Assembly (NCBI GenBank): GCA_026119935.1
Contig: JALRMH010000020.1
Location: 124,001 to 188,000, forward strand
Source: Endothia cerciana
Taxonomy: Eukaryota > Ascomycota > Sordariomycetes > Diaporthales > Cryphonectriaceae
Direction of reading: 5' to 3'
DNA: 64,000 nt
This document shows, piece by piece, positions 21,455 to 32,700 of this stretch (its first letter is position 1; every line of letters starts with the position of its first letter). The translations under genes and the position numbers were made by a program. Below the pieces are notes generated by a model, which was not told where the DNA came from, did no database searches, and saw only the letters and a list, made by a program, of their open reading frames with translations.

Positions 21455-22620
21455 CTATGAGATTCGAAGAGTCGGTACATGTAGTGCATCGAATGATAGG
21501 GCCACAAGACTACATATTCCTGGCCCAAGTATTAGTCCCGTTGCAGAACATAGCAAGGTGAAACTCTTCATGCCGAGTTGGTGCTGTCCAACAAGCAGGA
21601 TTATGCCCCCGACAACCCGGGGAAGTGTTATACTCGGTACTACATACAATACCTTGAACAAGTCAGTCACGGGCTCTCAATTATTGACTGCACAAGGTAT
21701 AGATGTGCATCCGGCACACTAAATCCCTCGCTGGATATATCCTTCACGGAAGTGTAGATTTTGTAAAGAATACTTGCGACGAGAGCTCCAACATATGACC
21801 CGATCATCTGGCCGTAAAATACTGCCCTGGGAGCGGTAAGCTATCATGGATGCTGTCTTGAAGGCGCCCATTTGCTGTGAAGCTTGTGATACTCCTGACT
21901 CGACGGCACCGCCGAGGAGAAGATTGGCCGAGGTGTATTTCTGATTTGACGCAGGGACTATCAGTGTGATCGCGAACCGCGCCAGTCTCCCTCTGCTCCA
22001 TAGTAAGTTTCCTGTGACCCAGTCTGACGCCTAAGAATTCGTGTTGACCTACCGATTGCGAGCGATGCACCGTTATCTGCCCTCTCCGAGAGAGCGCATC
22101 GAGACGAACCCGGTGAGAGGCATAAGCAGCAGCCAACGTCCCAGACGCAGAAACGACTTCCCGAAAGGCCAGAAGAAGAGAAGCTCAATATAAAAGAAGC
22201 AGGGCAGAGCCGGTCCAAAGCATCAAGGCAGTTATGACAAGCGACTTACTTGGCCACCCGTCATTTGATCCGTCATGGAAGCAGCCGCGTCATTTTCGTG
22301 GCGCCCATCCTCGCTGCCGTGCAACAATGGGACTTGTTCTACTGGTTCTCGAGTGGAGGACCCGTTTTGCTGCTGTCGAGCCCGGAGAAGCAGGGGGTTT
22401 CAGGGTGATCCAACCTGACCCAACAATGGTGTCCCCAAGGATCAGTCCCATCCCAATCCAGAGGATCCATCCACGTGAGCCGTTATCCCAGTCATCTACC
22501 GGGCCAGGAGCCCATCCGCTATGCTTTGCCACTGGAGACAGAATGCCCCAGCCTATATGGCCCCGAGAACGATGTAAATCACAAAACTTCAGTAGCTTAG
22601 GAGGAGATCCGAAGTGATCT
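21455..22620 (-). pseudogene. Decayed OPT oligopeptide transporter, C-terminal half
   Basis: Read from high to low coordinates, conserved OPT pieces appear in the correct order: FVIYIVLGAI, GPVDDWDNGSRGWILWIGMG, RLARFAITLIVPASNQKYTS joined to ANLLLGGAVESG, MIGSYVGALVASILYKIYTS with FSVPDAHLY, and finally LPRVVGGIILLVG and SLVALSFDALHVPTL. The pieces lie in different frames and several are interrupted by stops. A possible intron (donor GTAGGT near 22056, acceptor near 22012) still looks usable. The N-terminal half is absent upstream of about 22620, so the copy is truncated as well as frameshifted. OPT proteins import small peptides or metal chelates across the plasma membrane. Confidence 0.65.
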
Positions 22621-23056
22621 ACCCCTCTTTTTTGTACAGGGATTTGACACTATGAAAATCAAGGCTATGCCAGTACTTGTTCCTTAGCACCTGCATCAAG
22701 ACCTCCCCACCTCTCTCGTTCTGATCCCGGACGCCTGTCAGACACAGCCAACAAAGAATGCTGATTCTGACATCGAATGTAGTGTTGCCCTGAAGTATGC
22801 GGCTAGTACGATCCGGAAAGCGGGAAGCATAGAGCGGAGGACCGCCTCGGTTGAGTCTGTGCAGTGTTCACTATCAAAGGAGAAGAAGAAGAGGGAGAGA
22901 TGTTTCGTAGGCACATGTCGTTACGGGGGGCGTGTTAGTGAGAAAACACGGAACGTCAGTTTGCAGGAGGGCTGAATGAATAACAACAGTAGGCTCTTGT
23001 CCCTTCGCATTGTTTCAATCTGTACATGAATTAATCCGCCGAAACCAGTATCACCT
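22621..23056. other. Gene-free spacer, 3' of copper amine oxidase
   Basis: No gene recognised between the truncated end of the OPT relic and the stop codon of the amine oxidase. It is also where the OPT similarity stops abruptly. Confidence 0.4.
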
Positions 23057-25386
23057 TTAATGAACGCCGTTGGTACCATTCGTCCCGCCGCAACAAGCCT
23101 TTTCCTCGCCGCTGCTCTCACCGAAAGCCATCTTACTCATCTTGTCGGAGGCGTCTACAATCGCCGCCTTGTTGGCCGCGACCTGGCTTGGAATCGTGAC
23201 ATAGCTTGGAGGGACATTCATAACAGGGTTGTTGGAGAAGAAGTTCCTCGGGCGCAGCAGAAGAGTCATGGGCTCGACTGGCATTACGGGGAAGTCCTCA
23301 GGGGCCGGGAAATGTGTTACGCCGAACGTGTGCCACAACACGATATCCGTGTTTTCGATAGACTCTTTCCCGTCGCCGATCCACTCCGGCAGCCCGCGCG
23401 AGGGCTCACCTGAAGTCTGCGGGACGTGTCGGCCAGCGGGCCAGAGTTGGTCATCGGAGTCTAGTCAGGACTTGTCAGTCTTCCTCCTTCCAAGGCTTCG
23501 GGTGGCGAGACGGGGCTTACACTTCGTCACATGCACAGCGTGCCGTGCAAAGCCGGCTCTCTTCCAGACCAGCGAACCCTCCTTTGGCAACAAGCCCGGT
23601 ACTTCCCTGCTGACCAGCTTATACGAGACAGGCTTCTTGCTGTAAGGGTGCAGCTTGCTCTCGTTGCACATGTCCCACGTACGCGAGGTCGCACCGTTGT
23701 AGTCGGTCATCGCCTGACCTGTCGTGGTAAACTTGGTACGCTTCGCGTAGAAGGCATTGCCGTAGAAGTTCTCGGGGCTGCCTACTGGCGCGTCCGACGG
23801 CACAGCATCGTTCATGAAGACAGTGTTGTTTGGCCCATCGATGTTAGGATCAATGCGCATGCAGAAGAGGTGCTGGTGGTTGTGGGCATTGACGCCTGGT
23901 TGATGGCCCGTCAGCGCCCCAAGGTTCTGTAGACTTCTATCGCGTCGTCTTTTGAGACTTACCTGGGTGCACCTGGGTTCCCCAGCCATTCGTGTCCTCA
24001 TCAGGGTTCATAACATAGGTGTTGAGGATACCCGTGAGCTTGATTTCTGGCTGAATCGTCCCGTCTTGCTGCGAGAATATCAGCCAAGCTCCAGGCAGCT
24101 GACCCCAGCACAGTACTTACGTGAAAAACCCACTGGACAGCATACTCGTAGTTTGCCGCCGTGAAGATCTGCTGAACGACGAGCTTCCTCCCCCGAGTCA
24201 CAATCACGGAGTCGTCTCGGAAATCGGTGTGTTTGAAGAGGATGCCGCTGTCCTCCTCGTGGATGCAGATTGCGTTCTTGATAGTCCTGACACCGCCAGC
24301 ACGGGTTGGGAAATGTGCGTCAAGGTAGTGGATGCTGCCCTTGCAGTCACAACCCAGGGCCAGACTGTTTGTCATGTAGCCTCCACCGTACTCTCCCAGG
24401 TCGAAAGCATGCTTTCTCTGGTGGGGGTGCTCGGGGTTGCCGTACGGCACTACCATCTCCGCCAAGGACAAGCGGTAGAAGATCGGCCTAACCGTGCCCT
24501 TGTCGTTGTAGGTGATGTCGTTGAGCACAATGCCTTCACGGTAGTTGAAGCCAATGTGGAACTTCCAGCACTGCCACTCGATCTCCCTGCCCTTCATGGT
24601 GAAGGACACGCCCTCGGGCTGGGTGATGTTGATGGGCTTCAGGTTCTTCCGATAGCCCCCTTCCTTCTCGTTCACATAATCCGGGGTATAGTTGATCGGT
24701 GCCGCCCTGTTCAGCGGCCTCCTCACCTTGGGGATATCGATCCCAATGATGGATTGCTTGTCGGCGTCGTAGATGGGGCAGAAGTCCAGCGGGTACTGGT
24801 ACTGGCAGCCGTCCACGTTGGGACGATAGTACATCAGGGCTTGCTGCAGACGGACTTTGGAGCCATGACGCTCGTCATACCCGATCGTCCACGGATCGCA
24901 GTAGACCTTGTGCATCTCCTCCTTCGGGATCCCGCTGATCTCACACTGCTCAATGACACTGGGATCTGTCCGGCAGATGTGCTCAACAGCCTGAAGCTCC
25001 TCCATGGTGATCTACCGATGCGGTCAGCCCTGTCCGGTATGCGAAGCGCACTTCCCAGGTGGAACCGGGAGACCACCTACGATAGGCTGCAGGCCGTCCA
25101 GTTGCTCCCAGTGAGTGATCTCAGCCGTCCTGATGTCGACCAGGCCATCGAAGACCTTGCCCCCCGGAGCGATCACCACGGTGTCTGCCACCCTCGCGGG
25201 CCTGGGCGTCTTCTCCGGCTCAGCCAGCCACGCGGTCATCTCCGCCTTGCGCGGCTCATGCAGCGAGACCACGTTGAAGAAGACATCGCCATGAGCCTTC
25301 TTCACGGTGGTGATGGCGGTCTGGATCTCCTCCAGGGAGAGGGGGTCGAGGGGGTGTGGGATGTCGTCGTTGGCCACAAGACCCAT
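23057..25386 (-). CDS. Copper (topaquinone) amine oxidase
   Basis: Five exons, high to low: 25386-25081, 25011-24121, 24068-23963, 23895-23521 and 23460-23057, giving 693 residues. It oxidatively deaminates primary amines to aldehyde, ammonia and hydrogen peroxide. The N-terminus (HPLDPLSLEEIQTA) is the usual domain start. The catalytic-base Asp lies in SIHYLDAHF. Tyr390 in TAANYEYAVQW is the topaquinone precursor (N-Y-D/E). Copper ligands are His441 and His443 (NHQH) and the His of GVTHFPAPEDF. Length and domain order agree with intact fungal enzymes. The C-terminus ends in a Gly/Cys-rich stretch (EEKACCGGTNGTNGVH) rather than a plain peroxisomal SKL-type signal, so location is uncertain. 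All four introns are 52-69 nt with canonical borders. Neighbours are decayed genes, but this one shows no lesion. Confidence 0.92.
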
Positions 25387-26110
25387 CTTGACGTCGGCAG
25401 CCTCTTGGACAGTACGGAAAGTAATGCTAGCTAGCTTCAGGATATCCTGATGCCGAAGTCAACGGCGACGAGGCATGAGGGTGAGGGCATGTGCCGGTCC
25501 AGGCTCGATATTATAGGTCATGATCCCGAGCGAGTCCGAATATGCCGTTAACGGAGATGCACGATGACTTAGTGACGGACGATGCCTCTTGGCTATCACG
25601 ACCATCCTGTCGAATGAGTGAGCTCCGTGTTAGCAACGGCATAGCACAACAGGATCAGCCCCCGTCCGTCTGGGGACGATAAGACCGGCGAGGTCGAGCG
25701 AGCTGTGACAGCCCCTCCTCTCCGTGCCTTCTCCGAGATAAGCTCCCGCCGATGTCGTCGAGCTAGCATCTACTGATCACAGGGCCCACCACTCAGCCTA
25801 CTCGTCCCTCCAAGCGGCCATCGATAAGCCCCGCACTGGCCTATACGTCTCGATAGCGGGCAATGATTTGATAACCAGCCTGACTGATTCGCTACCATCA
25901 TGCCTTTTTACCCTCTCTATAATGTTCTCTGGCTAGGCGGACAGCCACATGCGACCCGCGAAGACATTCCGAGAAGGGCATAGATTATCGGTCACGCGCT
26001 ACGTGACCGTGCACTGCAGCTACCACGAAAGTCTTTTCCCCAGGCTGATCATAAGGCTATATTGGGACAAGGCAAGAAACCACGCGGCTAAACGTGTTAT
26101 ATATATATAT

Positions 26111-26142
<32 letters not shown>

Positions 26143-27797
26143 GTATGGTACTGAAGTGTGGGGCGGTGCCAACGCAATAACTTCCACTGTAGGAATCTTA
26201 TGCGACTTACTGACAGCCTGATCTAGGGGCCGTGCGCTTATGGGCACTTTCTTGCTGCCTCTGTCCACATTAATGTTGTGACAGGGTAACGGATGTCTAA
26301 TCAATTTGCAACAAGATGAGGTGTTGCACTAACAAGGATGGAAGGGGGGCAGGTGAACAAGCGACATGAGAGCTTGCCGAACCATGATGTTCACCGAAGT
26401 CGACCCGTCCCGCCACCTTCGAGAGTCGTGGTCACGCTTTCCTGGTTCCCTAAACGGCCTTGAGATCTTCGCTTCTTGGCTCATGGACCGCGATGAAGAT
26501 TTTGGATCATGAGGCTGTGGATGGGCCAAGTCAATGGTAAGCTTGAGTACCTAGGTAGACGGCACCGGCAGGAGAAGGAGGCATGCATCAGAATATGTCT
26601 CTCTTGAAGACGTCTTTTCCCCGCAGGCCTATCGAGACTGCCCTTTACTGTGCAGGCCGGGCTTGCAGGCCGAGTTTTTTGATGCGTGACGCCTCATGAA
26701 GACCCGAGTGGCTTCCATGTAAACTGAAATCGTCGCCAAATGTTGTGATCGCCCATCTCGTAGTCCGGTAGCCTTTAATGACTGGACACAGCTGTGGCTC
26801 GAAACAGGAAGGGTAACCGCCTACACCTATGCAATTTGGGAGTAACTATCTGCCGTGGAAAGCTACTTCAAGAATTGAAACCACCCGTATTCTTTTCTTG
26901 CTCCCCTCCCCACCCCCACTCTTTCTTTTCTTTTCGAGGGGACAGAGAAGGAAAGGCCGTGGCGACGTCTAACGTTGAACAGACAGGATGAGGCTCGCCG
27001 GCCCACGTGGATTGTCATGGTGCCGGCTCACGCCTAGAGCAGATCGTGCTGTGCTCTACGTGTGGTTGCTAAACTGACATGCTCTAGTGCAGCCCAACAC
27101 GTTTTGAGAGCGTCGTCTCGGTCAGCACTGGGCCAAGAGGCCTCCCTATGTCTTCAAAGACAATTGTCGACTTGTGCGCATCTGAGCATAATTAGTCGGA
27201 AAGGCTACCCCCCCCCCCCTCCACCCCCGGTTTCATGCGGTGACGGCCGAGCGACAATCCTTCACTAGATCCTTCTAAGCCACCACGCCCGCCGTACACG
27301 GCCCAGCCTTCCACGAGAACCCTGCGCGAAAAGCACCCAGCGCCCGTCATGCGCGCCCAATTCTCCGTACGGTGTTTAGGTTCGGGACTGTCAAAAGTGA
27401 GACTGCCGTGTGGTGAGTGGCGCTCGGGAGAGGATGCCTGCATATTCGTCACGGCGAATCACCTCCGAGAAGAGCAAGTCGGACCTAGTTGCCCGTGCAT
27501 GGCGACAAGGGCAAAAATGTCGGAAAGAGGAAAGGAGCACCCGCGCATCGGTCGCACAGTGAGGCGGGCACGACATTCGGTGTAGAAGGCAAGTTGCGTA
27601 TCTGCATTCTTTAAGATTCAGTGACACCATTGACCTGGGCTGTACCGGGGCCAGTTGGTGAGGGGGGATGCTGTGCCCCGGTCCAAAGACTGGCCGTGCG
27701 TGGGCTTAAAAGGATGAGTCTGAAGTCCCTGTCCTTCATAAGCCGCAGTCGCCCTGAAGGGGCATCCCTCAGCATCCATGGCAAGTTGAGGCCCACT
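25387..27797. other. Divergent intergenic region, amine oxidase / MFS transporter
   Basis: 2.4 kb shared upstream region of the minus-strand amine oxidase and the plus-strand MFS gene. It contains a TATA/GATA microsatellite (separate entry) and a poly-C tract at about 27208-27219. No gene was recognised. The poly-GATA array could attract GATA factors that govern nitrogen use, which would suit an amine oxidase, but this is speculative. Confidence 0.45.
26098..26142. repeat. (TA)n(GATA)n microsatellite
   Basis: An AT dinucleotide run passes directly into eight tandem AGAT/GATA units. It lies about 0.7 kb upstream of the amine oxidase start. Confidence 0.9.
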
Positions 27798-29444
27798 ATG
27801 GCGATCGAAAACCTGACCAATGAAAAGCAGGCCGAAGTGGACGAGATACGGATGGAGAGGACTGATGACAACGGAAGTCTAACGGCGGCGGCATCCGTGC
27901 CAAGGGCAGATGGCAGTCCACCACGGAGAGATCCCAACAAGGTCTCGGAGACGCCAGGAACCGTATCAGCAGCCGAAGTGGTGACGCCGACGTCGACTAT
28001 ACCGAAGGCTCCCAATGGCGGTCATCAGGCCTGGCTCCAAGTGTTTGGGGGCTTCTGGGTTTACTTCAACACATGGTGCGCCGGTGCTTCCATTACCTCC
28101 ACGGATTCTGCGTGTGGGAGCTAACCAGCCGATGGCATCAAAGGGGGCTTATCATGACGTTTGGTGTCTTCCAGACATACTATGAAAGCCATCTTATCTC
28201 AGACTACTCGCCCTCGTCGATATCATGGATTGGGACTATACAGGTCTTCCTCCTAATCGAAATAGGAATCGTTGCTGGGCCGCTGTATGACCAAGGCTAC
28301 CTTCGCTACCTGATCACGACCGGGGCCTTCCTGCTCTCCCTGGGATTCATGATGGCCAGCCTCGCCAGACAATATTTCTCAATATTCTTATCCCTAGGAG
28401 TCTGCGGGGGTCTGGGGATGGGGCTTCTATTCTTTCCAGGCGTTTCGGCCTTCACGACATACTTCACGACCAGGCGGGGGATGGCAAATGGCATCGCAGC
28501 TTCAGGGAGCGCAGTTGGTGATTCATCTCCAATAATCCCCCTGTTGGGACCTTAGGATGAAGCATATCGAGGACTGACCCTATACCTAGGTGCGGTCGTG
28601 TATCCCATCATCCTTCGCCAAATCACCTACCAGGTCTCCTTCCCCTGGGCCGTGCGAGTCGTGGGCTTCATCGTCTTCGCGACCAGTCTCATCCCGGTCG
28701 CCCTGCTGAAGCCTATGTTCCTACCACAGGGCAGGCGGAAACTTTTCGATAAAGACATCTTCAAGGACCGTGTCTGTACGTCGCTCACCCTAGCAGGTGG
28801 CTGCCCCCAGAACAAAGGCTAACAACTCTCCCCTCCTCCCCTCCCCCCCGATCCCAGACACGCTCTTTTCCATCACCAACTTGATAGGCTGGCTGGGCGT
28901 CCAGATCCCCCTCTTCTACGCCGGGCCCTTCGCCGAGTTCTCCCTGGACCGCACCGAGTCCGCGTCCTTCTACATGCTCGCCGTCATCGGCGCCGGCTCC
29001 CTCCCGGGCCGGCTCCTCGCGCCACTCCTGGGCGACCGCCTGGGGCCCCTCCGCCTCTACCCGGTCTTCATGGCCCTCGCGGGCGTCCTCACCCTCGCCT
29101 GGACCCGTGTGACGACCTACGGCGGCCTCGTCGCCGTCGCCCTGCTGTACGGCTTCGCGTACGGCGGCGTCGTCAGCCTGCCGCCGCCGGCCGTGGCCGC
29201 CATGACGAGGGACGTCCGCGCCCTGGGCACCAGGATCGGGTGCGTCTTCACCTTCGCGGGCGTGAGCGCCATGGTCGGCCCGCCGATCGCGGGCGCGATC
29301 GAGGGTGGCCCGGCCGGGTTTGCCGGCCTGTTCGGCTTCGCGGGGGCCATGATGCTGGCGGGGAGTCTGCTCCTGACGGGCGTGGCATGGCTGCACGGCC
29401 GAGAGGCGAGGAGGGACAAGGGGAATGGCGGGGCGCAGGCGTGA
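27798..29444 (+). CDS. MFS transporter, monocarboxylate-type (MCT-like)
   Basis: Four exons, 27798-28075, 28144-28517, 28590-28775 and 28858-29444, give 474 residues. After a hydrophilic acidic N-terminus, the first membrane segment (VFGGFWVYFNTWGLIMTFGV) leads into FQTYYES, a signature of fungal MCT-like proteins. Helices with GGLGMGLLFFPGVSAFTTYF and RRGMANGIAASGSAVG follow, the latter matching the conserved loop and helix 5. The second half (ITNLIGWLGVQIPLFY, SFYMLAVIGAGSLPGRLLA and a terminal small-residue helix) completes about 12 segments. Members carry monocarboxylates, riboflavin or unknown solutes. Splice borders all restore frame; the acceptor at 28143 (AAG) is weak. GC content rises strongly in the last exon. 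It is convergent with the glycosyltransferase gene. Confidence 0.85.
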
Positions 29445-29781
29445 AGGCCACCTGGCGACGCTGCAGAGATGGTCTGGAACGTGCCGATGGCCCGGGCATG
29501 TTCGCCGATATTCTGGGGCGGTTCTGTGAAAAGTATGATCAGTGCTAGGTATCATCTACAATCCCTGCGTAAGGAGGATGAGTCTATGTTCAAGTTTTCT
29601 TGGGAGTAGAGAATGTTGTTCCTGAAGAAGGATGAGTTATATAAAATCCTATGCCGTGAGATGTCACGTGAAAACACTATCCCAAGGCCATGCTAGGACC
29701 GTGAACGCCAAGTATAATGCCCCAACGCCTTTTCTATTTTAGACATGCAAGACCGGATATGCGCGAAAAGCAGTGCCCCCT
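29445..29781. other. Convergent 3' spacer
   Basis: 337 nt between the stop codons of the MFS transporter and the giant glycosyltransferase. No gene recognised; it marks the left border of the exopolysaccharide cluster. Confidence 0.5.
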
Positions 29782-32700
29782 CTAGGCCCCCTCCGCTGAA
29801 GATGCATAAGAAACCGTCCTGGACTCGAGCCAAGGCCGTCTGGGCACCTTACTGAGCCTCTTGCCGTCATGGCTCCCGATTGTAAGGAATGAACCCCTCG
29901 TGCTCGCCGGGAACTCCTGCCACCTGATACTCTTCTTCCTCATCGGACCCTGGTAGCTGTACGCCGAGGACGCGTACGGGTTCGTCCGCGCCTCCTCGGC
30001 GGCCCGCGAGCCCCCGTTGCCCCTGTACTGCGTGACGTCCAGCACGCCAAAGTCCTCCGTCTCCGCCCACAGCTCCTCCTCGGAGACGTCGCTGTACCGC
30101 AGCGGCACGGGCGCGCCGAACCTGAAGCTCCTGTTCGCCGGCGCCATGACCGCCTCGTCCGCGCGCATCTGCGCCAGGTGCCACTGGATCCAGTACATCT
30201 GCTCGTGCTCGCGCAGGTAGCGCTTCCCGTGGAAGCCCTTGAGCACAACGCCGCGGGACAGCATGCCGAGCTTGCGCCGGAACTCGGCCTTCTCGTACAT
30301 GCGGCGCGTCAGCCACTCCACGTCGCCCTGCTGGATGACGTCCGGCAGCGCGAGGGACGACGGCACGGCCTCCTTCTCGCCGACCTCGCCGGTGAACCTG
30401 GTCCACGGCCCGACCATGGAGAGCATCGAGATCTGCGCGCGCGCGAGGGCCACGGGGTCGTTGGGCGGTACGACCTCCCCGTATTTCTTGTTGAGGTCAT
30501 CTGGGTCGGTGAGGACCAGGGCAGTGGCGCCCACGGAGGTCGCGACGATAGGAACGCCTGCGAGCGCGGCCTCGGCAATGGCGAGCGGGAGGCCCTCGGA
30601 CAGTGACGAGTTCATGAACAGCCACGCATCCTTCAGGACCTCCTGCGGCCGCCCGAAGCCGCCCAGGGTCACCCTGTCGCTCATCTTGCATTGCTGGATC
30701 AGCTTGATGGTGTCAATGGTATACTGGGGCTCACGGTCCTGAGCGCCGTACACGACGAGCCGGTAGTCCTTGAACCCGAACTTATTTATGATGACGTCGG
30801 CTGCCAGTACGGCAGTGCGCACGTCTTTGATGAACTGGACGTTTGACAGCATGATGACCGTGGGCACCTCAGTCCGTACGTGGTCGACGGGCTCGAAAGC
30901 GTCCATGTTGCCCACACCGTTCACGATGGGGTCGATCTTCCGCCGGAATTGGTTGCGGTGGTTGACTTGCCCGCGGTCTGTGCCAAGATCGGCCTCCCAG
31001 ATCGGGTTGAAGAAGGATGTGCATGGCAGGATGACGTCGGCGTGGAAGTAGGCCAGCCTGGTAGCTAGACCTATACCAGCGAGGAGCATAGTCTGCACGG
31101 GAATCGATAGCTCGCACTGCGCAGGCGAGATGTTCAGACAGCACTCGCGCCAAAGGATGGCGTGGTCCCAGATACCAAATGTGGTGCCTCGCTTGTACTT
31201 GAGCAGCATCCCGAACAGACTGCTGATACCGTGGTGGGTGCTCTGGAAGACCTGAGGACAGTTCTCAGGCGTCTGCACGCTGAAGATGAAGAAGTACGAT
31301 TTGTAGATCGCCATCGCATCGCGGAAGTCCGTCATGGTGGGACGAGACAGCTCGAAAGACTCCGAGGGATCCATGATGTTTGGGTCGTCGTAGCTCTCCA
31401 GCCAAGCCTCGACCCATGCGGCAGCAACCTCCTTGCTGTTCCAAGTGGCGTTGTAGTCCTTGTGCTCAAAGTACTTGAACATGGTGAGCATGGCGTTGCT
31501 GAAGTGCAGGAGGTCAGGGCGAGAGACTGAGCGCGTGCGCGCGCCCTTGACAAATTGCTTCAGGATTGGGACGAAGGTGCCAATGATGTCGCGCTTGATC
31601 TCAGTGTTGCCAATCTTGCGGTCAACCTCCGACTGGAGCAGGTTGTCGATGACACCGTGATTAGGCGTCTTGCCATCCAACCCCCAGAGCGGCAAGATCT
31701 TGAGCGACTGAACGTTCTTCTCGATCTGGAAGCGCGGGATGCCGTACTCATTGGCGGACTCGGCAAGGACGTGGTTGCGAATTGTGCTGTGTCCGTTGAC
31801 CAGATCCCGGCGGCAGTTGGACACGCCACCAGGCGATTCAGGCCAGCAGCCGACGTCGTTGAAGATGACAGAGATGCGATCCGCCGTGTCCTTGAAGCAG
31901 TCTTCCGGCCGGGTCGTCATCTGGTTGGCGTCTTTGCCCAGGCCCATCGAGTACAGATCAGCTGCCTTAATCGGCAACATGCATACCTCGGAGACATCCT
32001 TTTCAATCTCGATAGCGGCTACGATCTGCTCGATGTTGTCGTCCAGTACCTTCTTGGCAGTAGTAAGCTGGCCCGTCGAGCGGTAGTACCAGTACTTTTG
32101 TAGCGTCGGCTCCTCGCGCAGGATGAACTCGTCCATCCAGCAGGCGGTGATGCCGTCCAGCGAGTTAGACTTGAGCCAGTTGTTCCAGAGCTCGGTGCGC
32201 AGCCACCACGTCGGCACACGCGTATAGATCTTCTTCTTGGAGAAGTATCTCCACGCACCGGGGTTAATCATGGTCGAAAAGGACTTCATGCTGAGCTTGC
32301 CGGTGTACTTGAAGATGCGGCGCACGTCGTCCCGGTGATGGCGGATGAACAGATCGTCGTTCTCAAAGGCGACGTCCGTGGGGCGCGTTTGCATGATGGC
32401 CTCCTCGGGGAAGACCTCCGGGGGCTGCGCGATCATGCAGCGCGTGCCTCTTTCCTCCAGCACGGTCACCATGGTCGGGTCGCGGCGGTGAGTGTAGTTG
32501 CTTGTCGTGGTATACCTCTTCCTGCCGATCTTGCGGACGACACGGCATACGCGGTCGGAGGGGACCCAATCGAGCTTTGCGCCGACGTCAGCTCGCAGAG
32601 GCACGCCCCAGTAGACGGCAAAGCTGTCACTGTCGGCGACCTGTAAGAGCCTGAACTCAGCGCGGAGGATTTCGTGACTGTTCTTGGGGCTGGATTTGTA

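Noticed and set aside
24121..25434. 437-codon plus-strand frame opposite the copper amine oxidase
   Set aside because: Antisense shadow of a well-supported exon; no family resemblance.
26098..26142. GATA array as a functional nitrogen-control promoter element
   Set aside because: It is a simple microsatellite; nothing in the sequence separates regulatory use from slippage.
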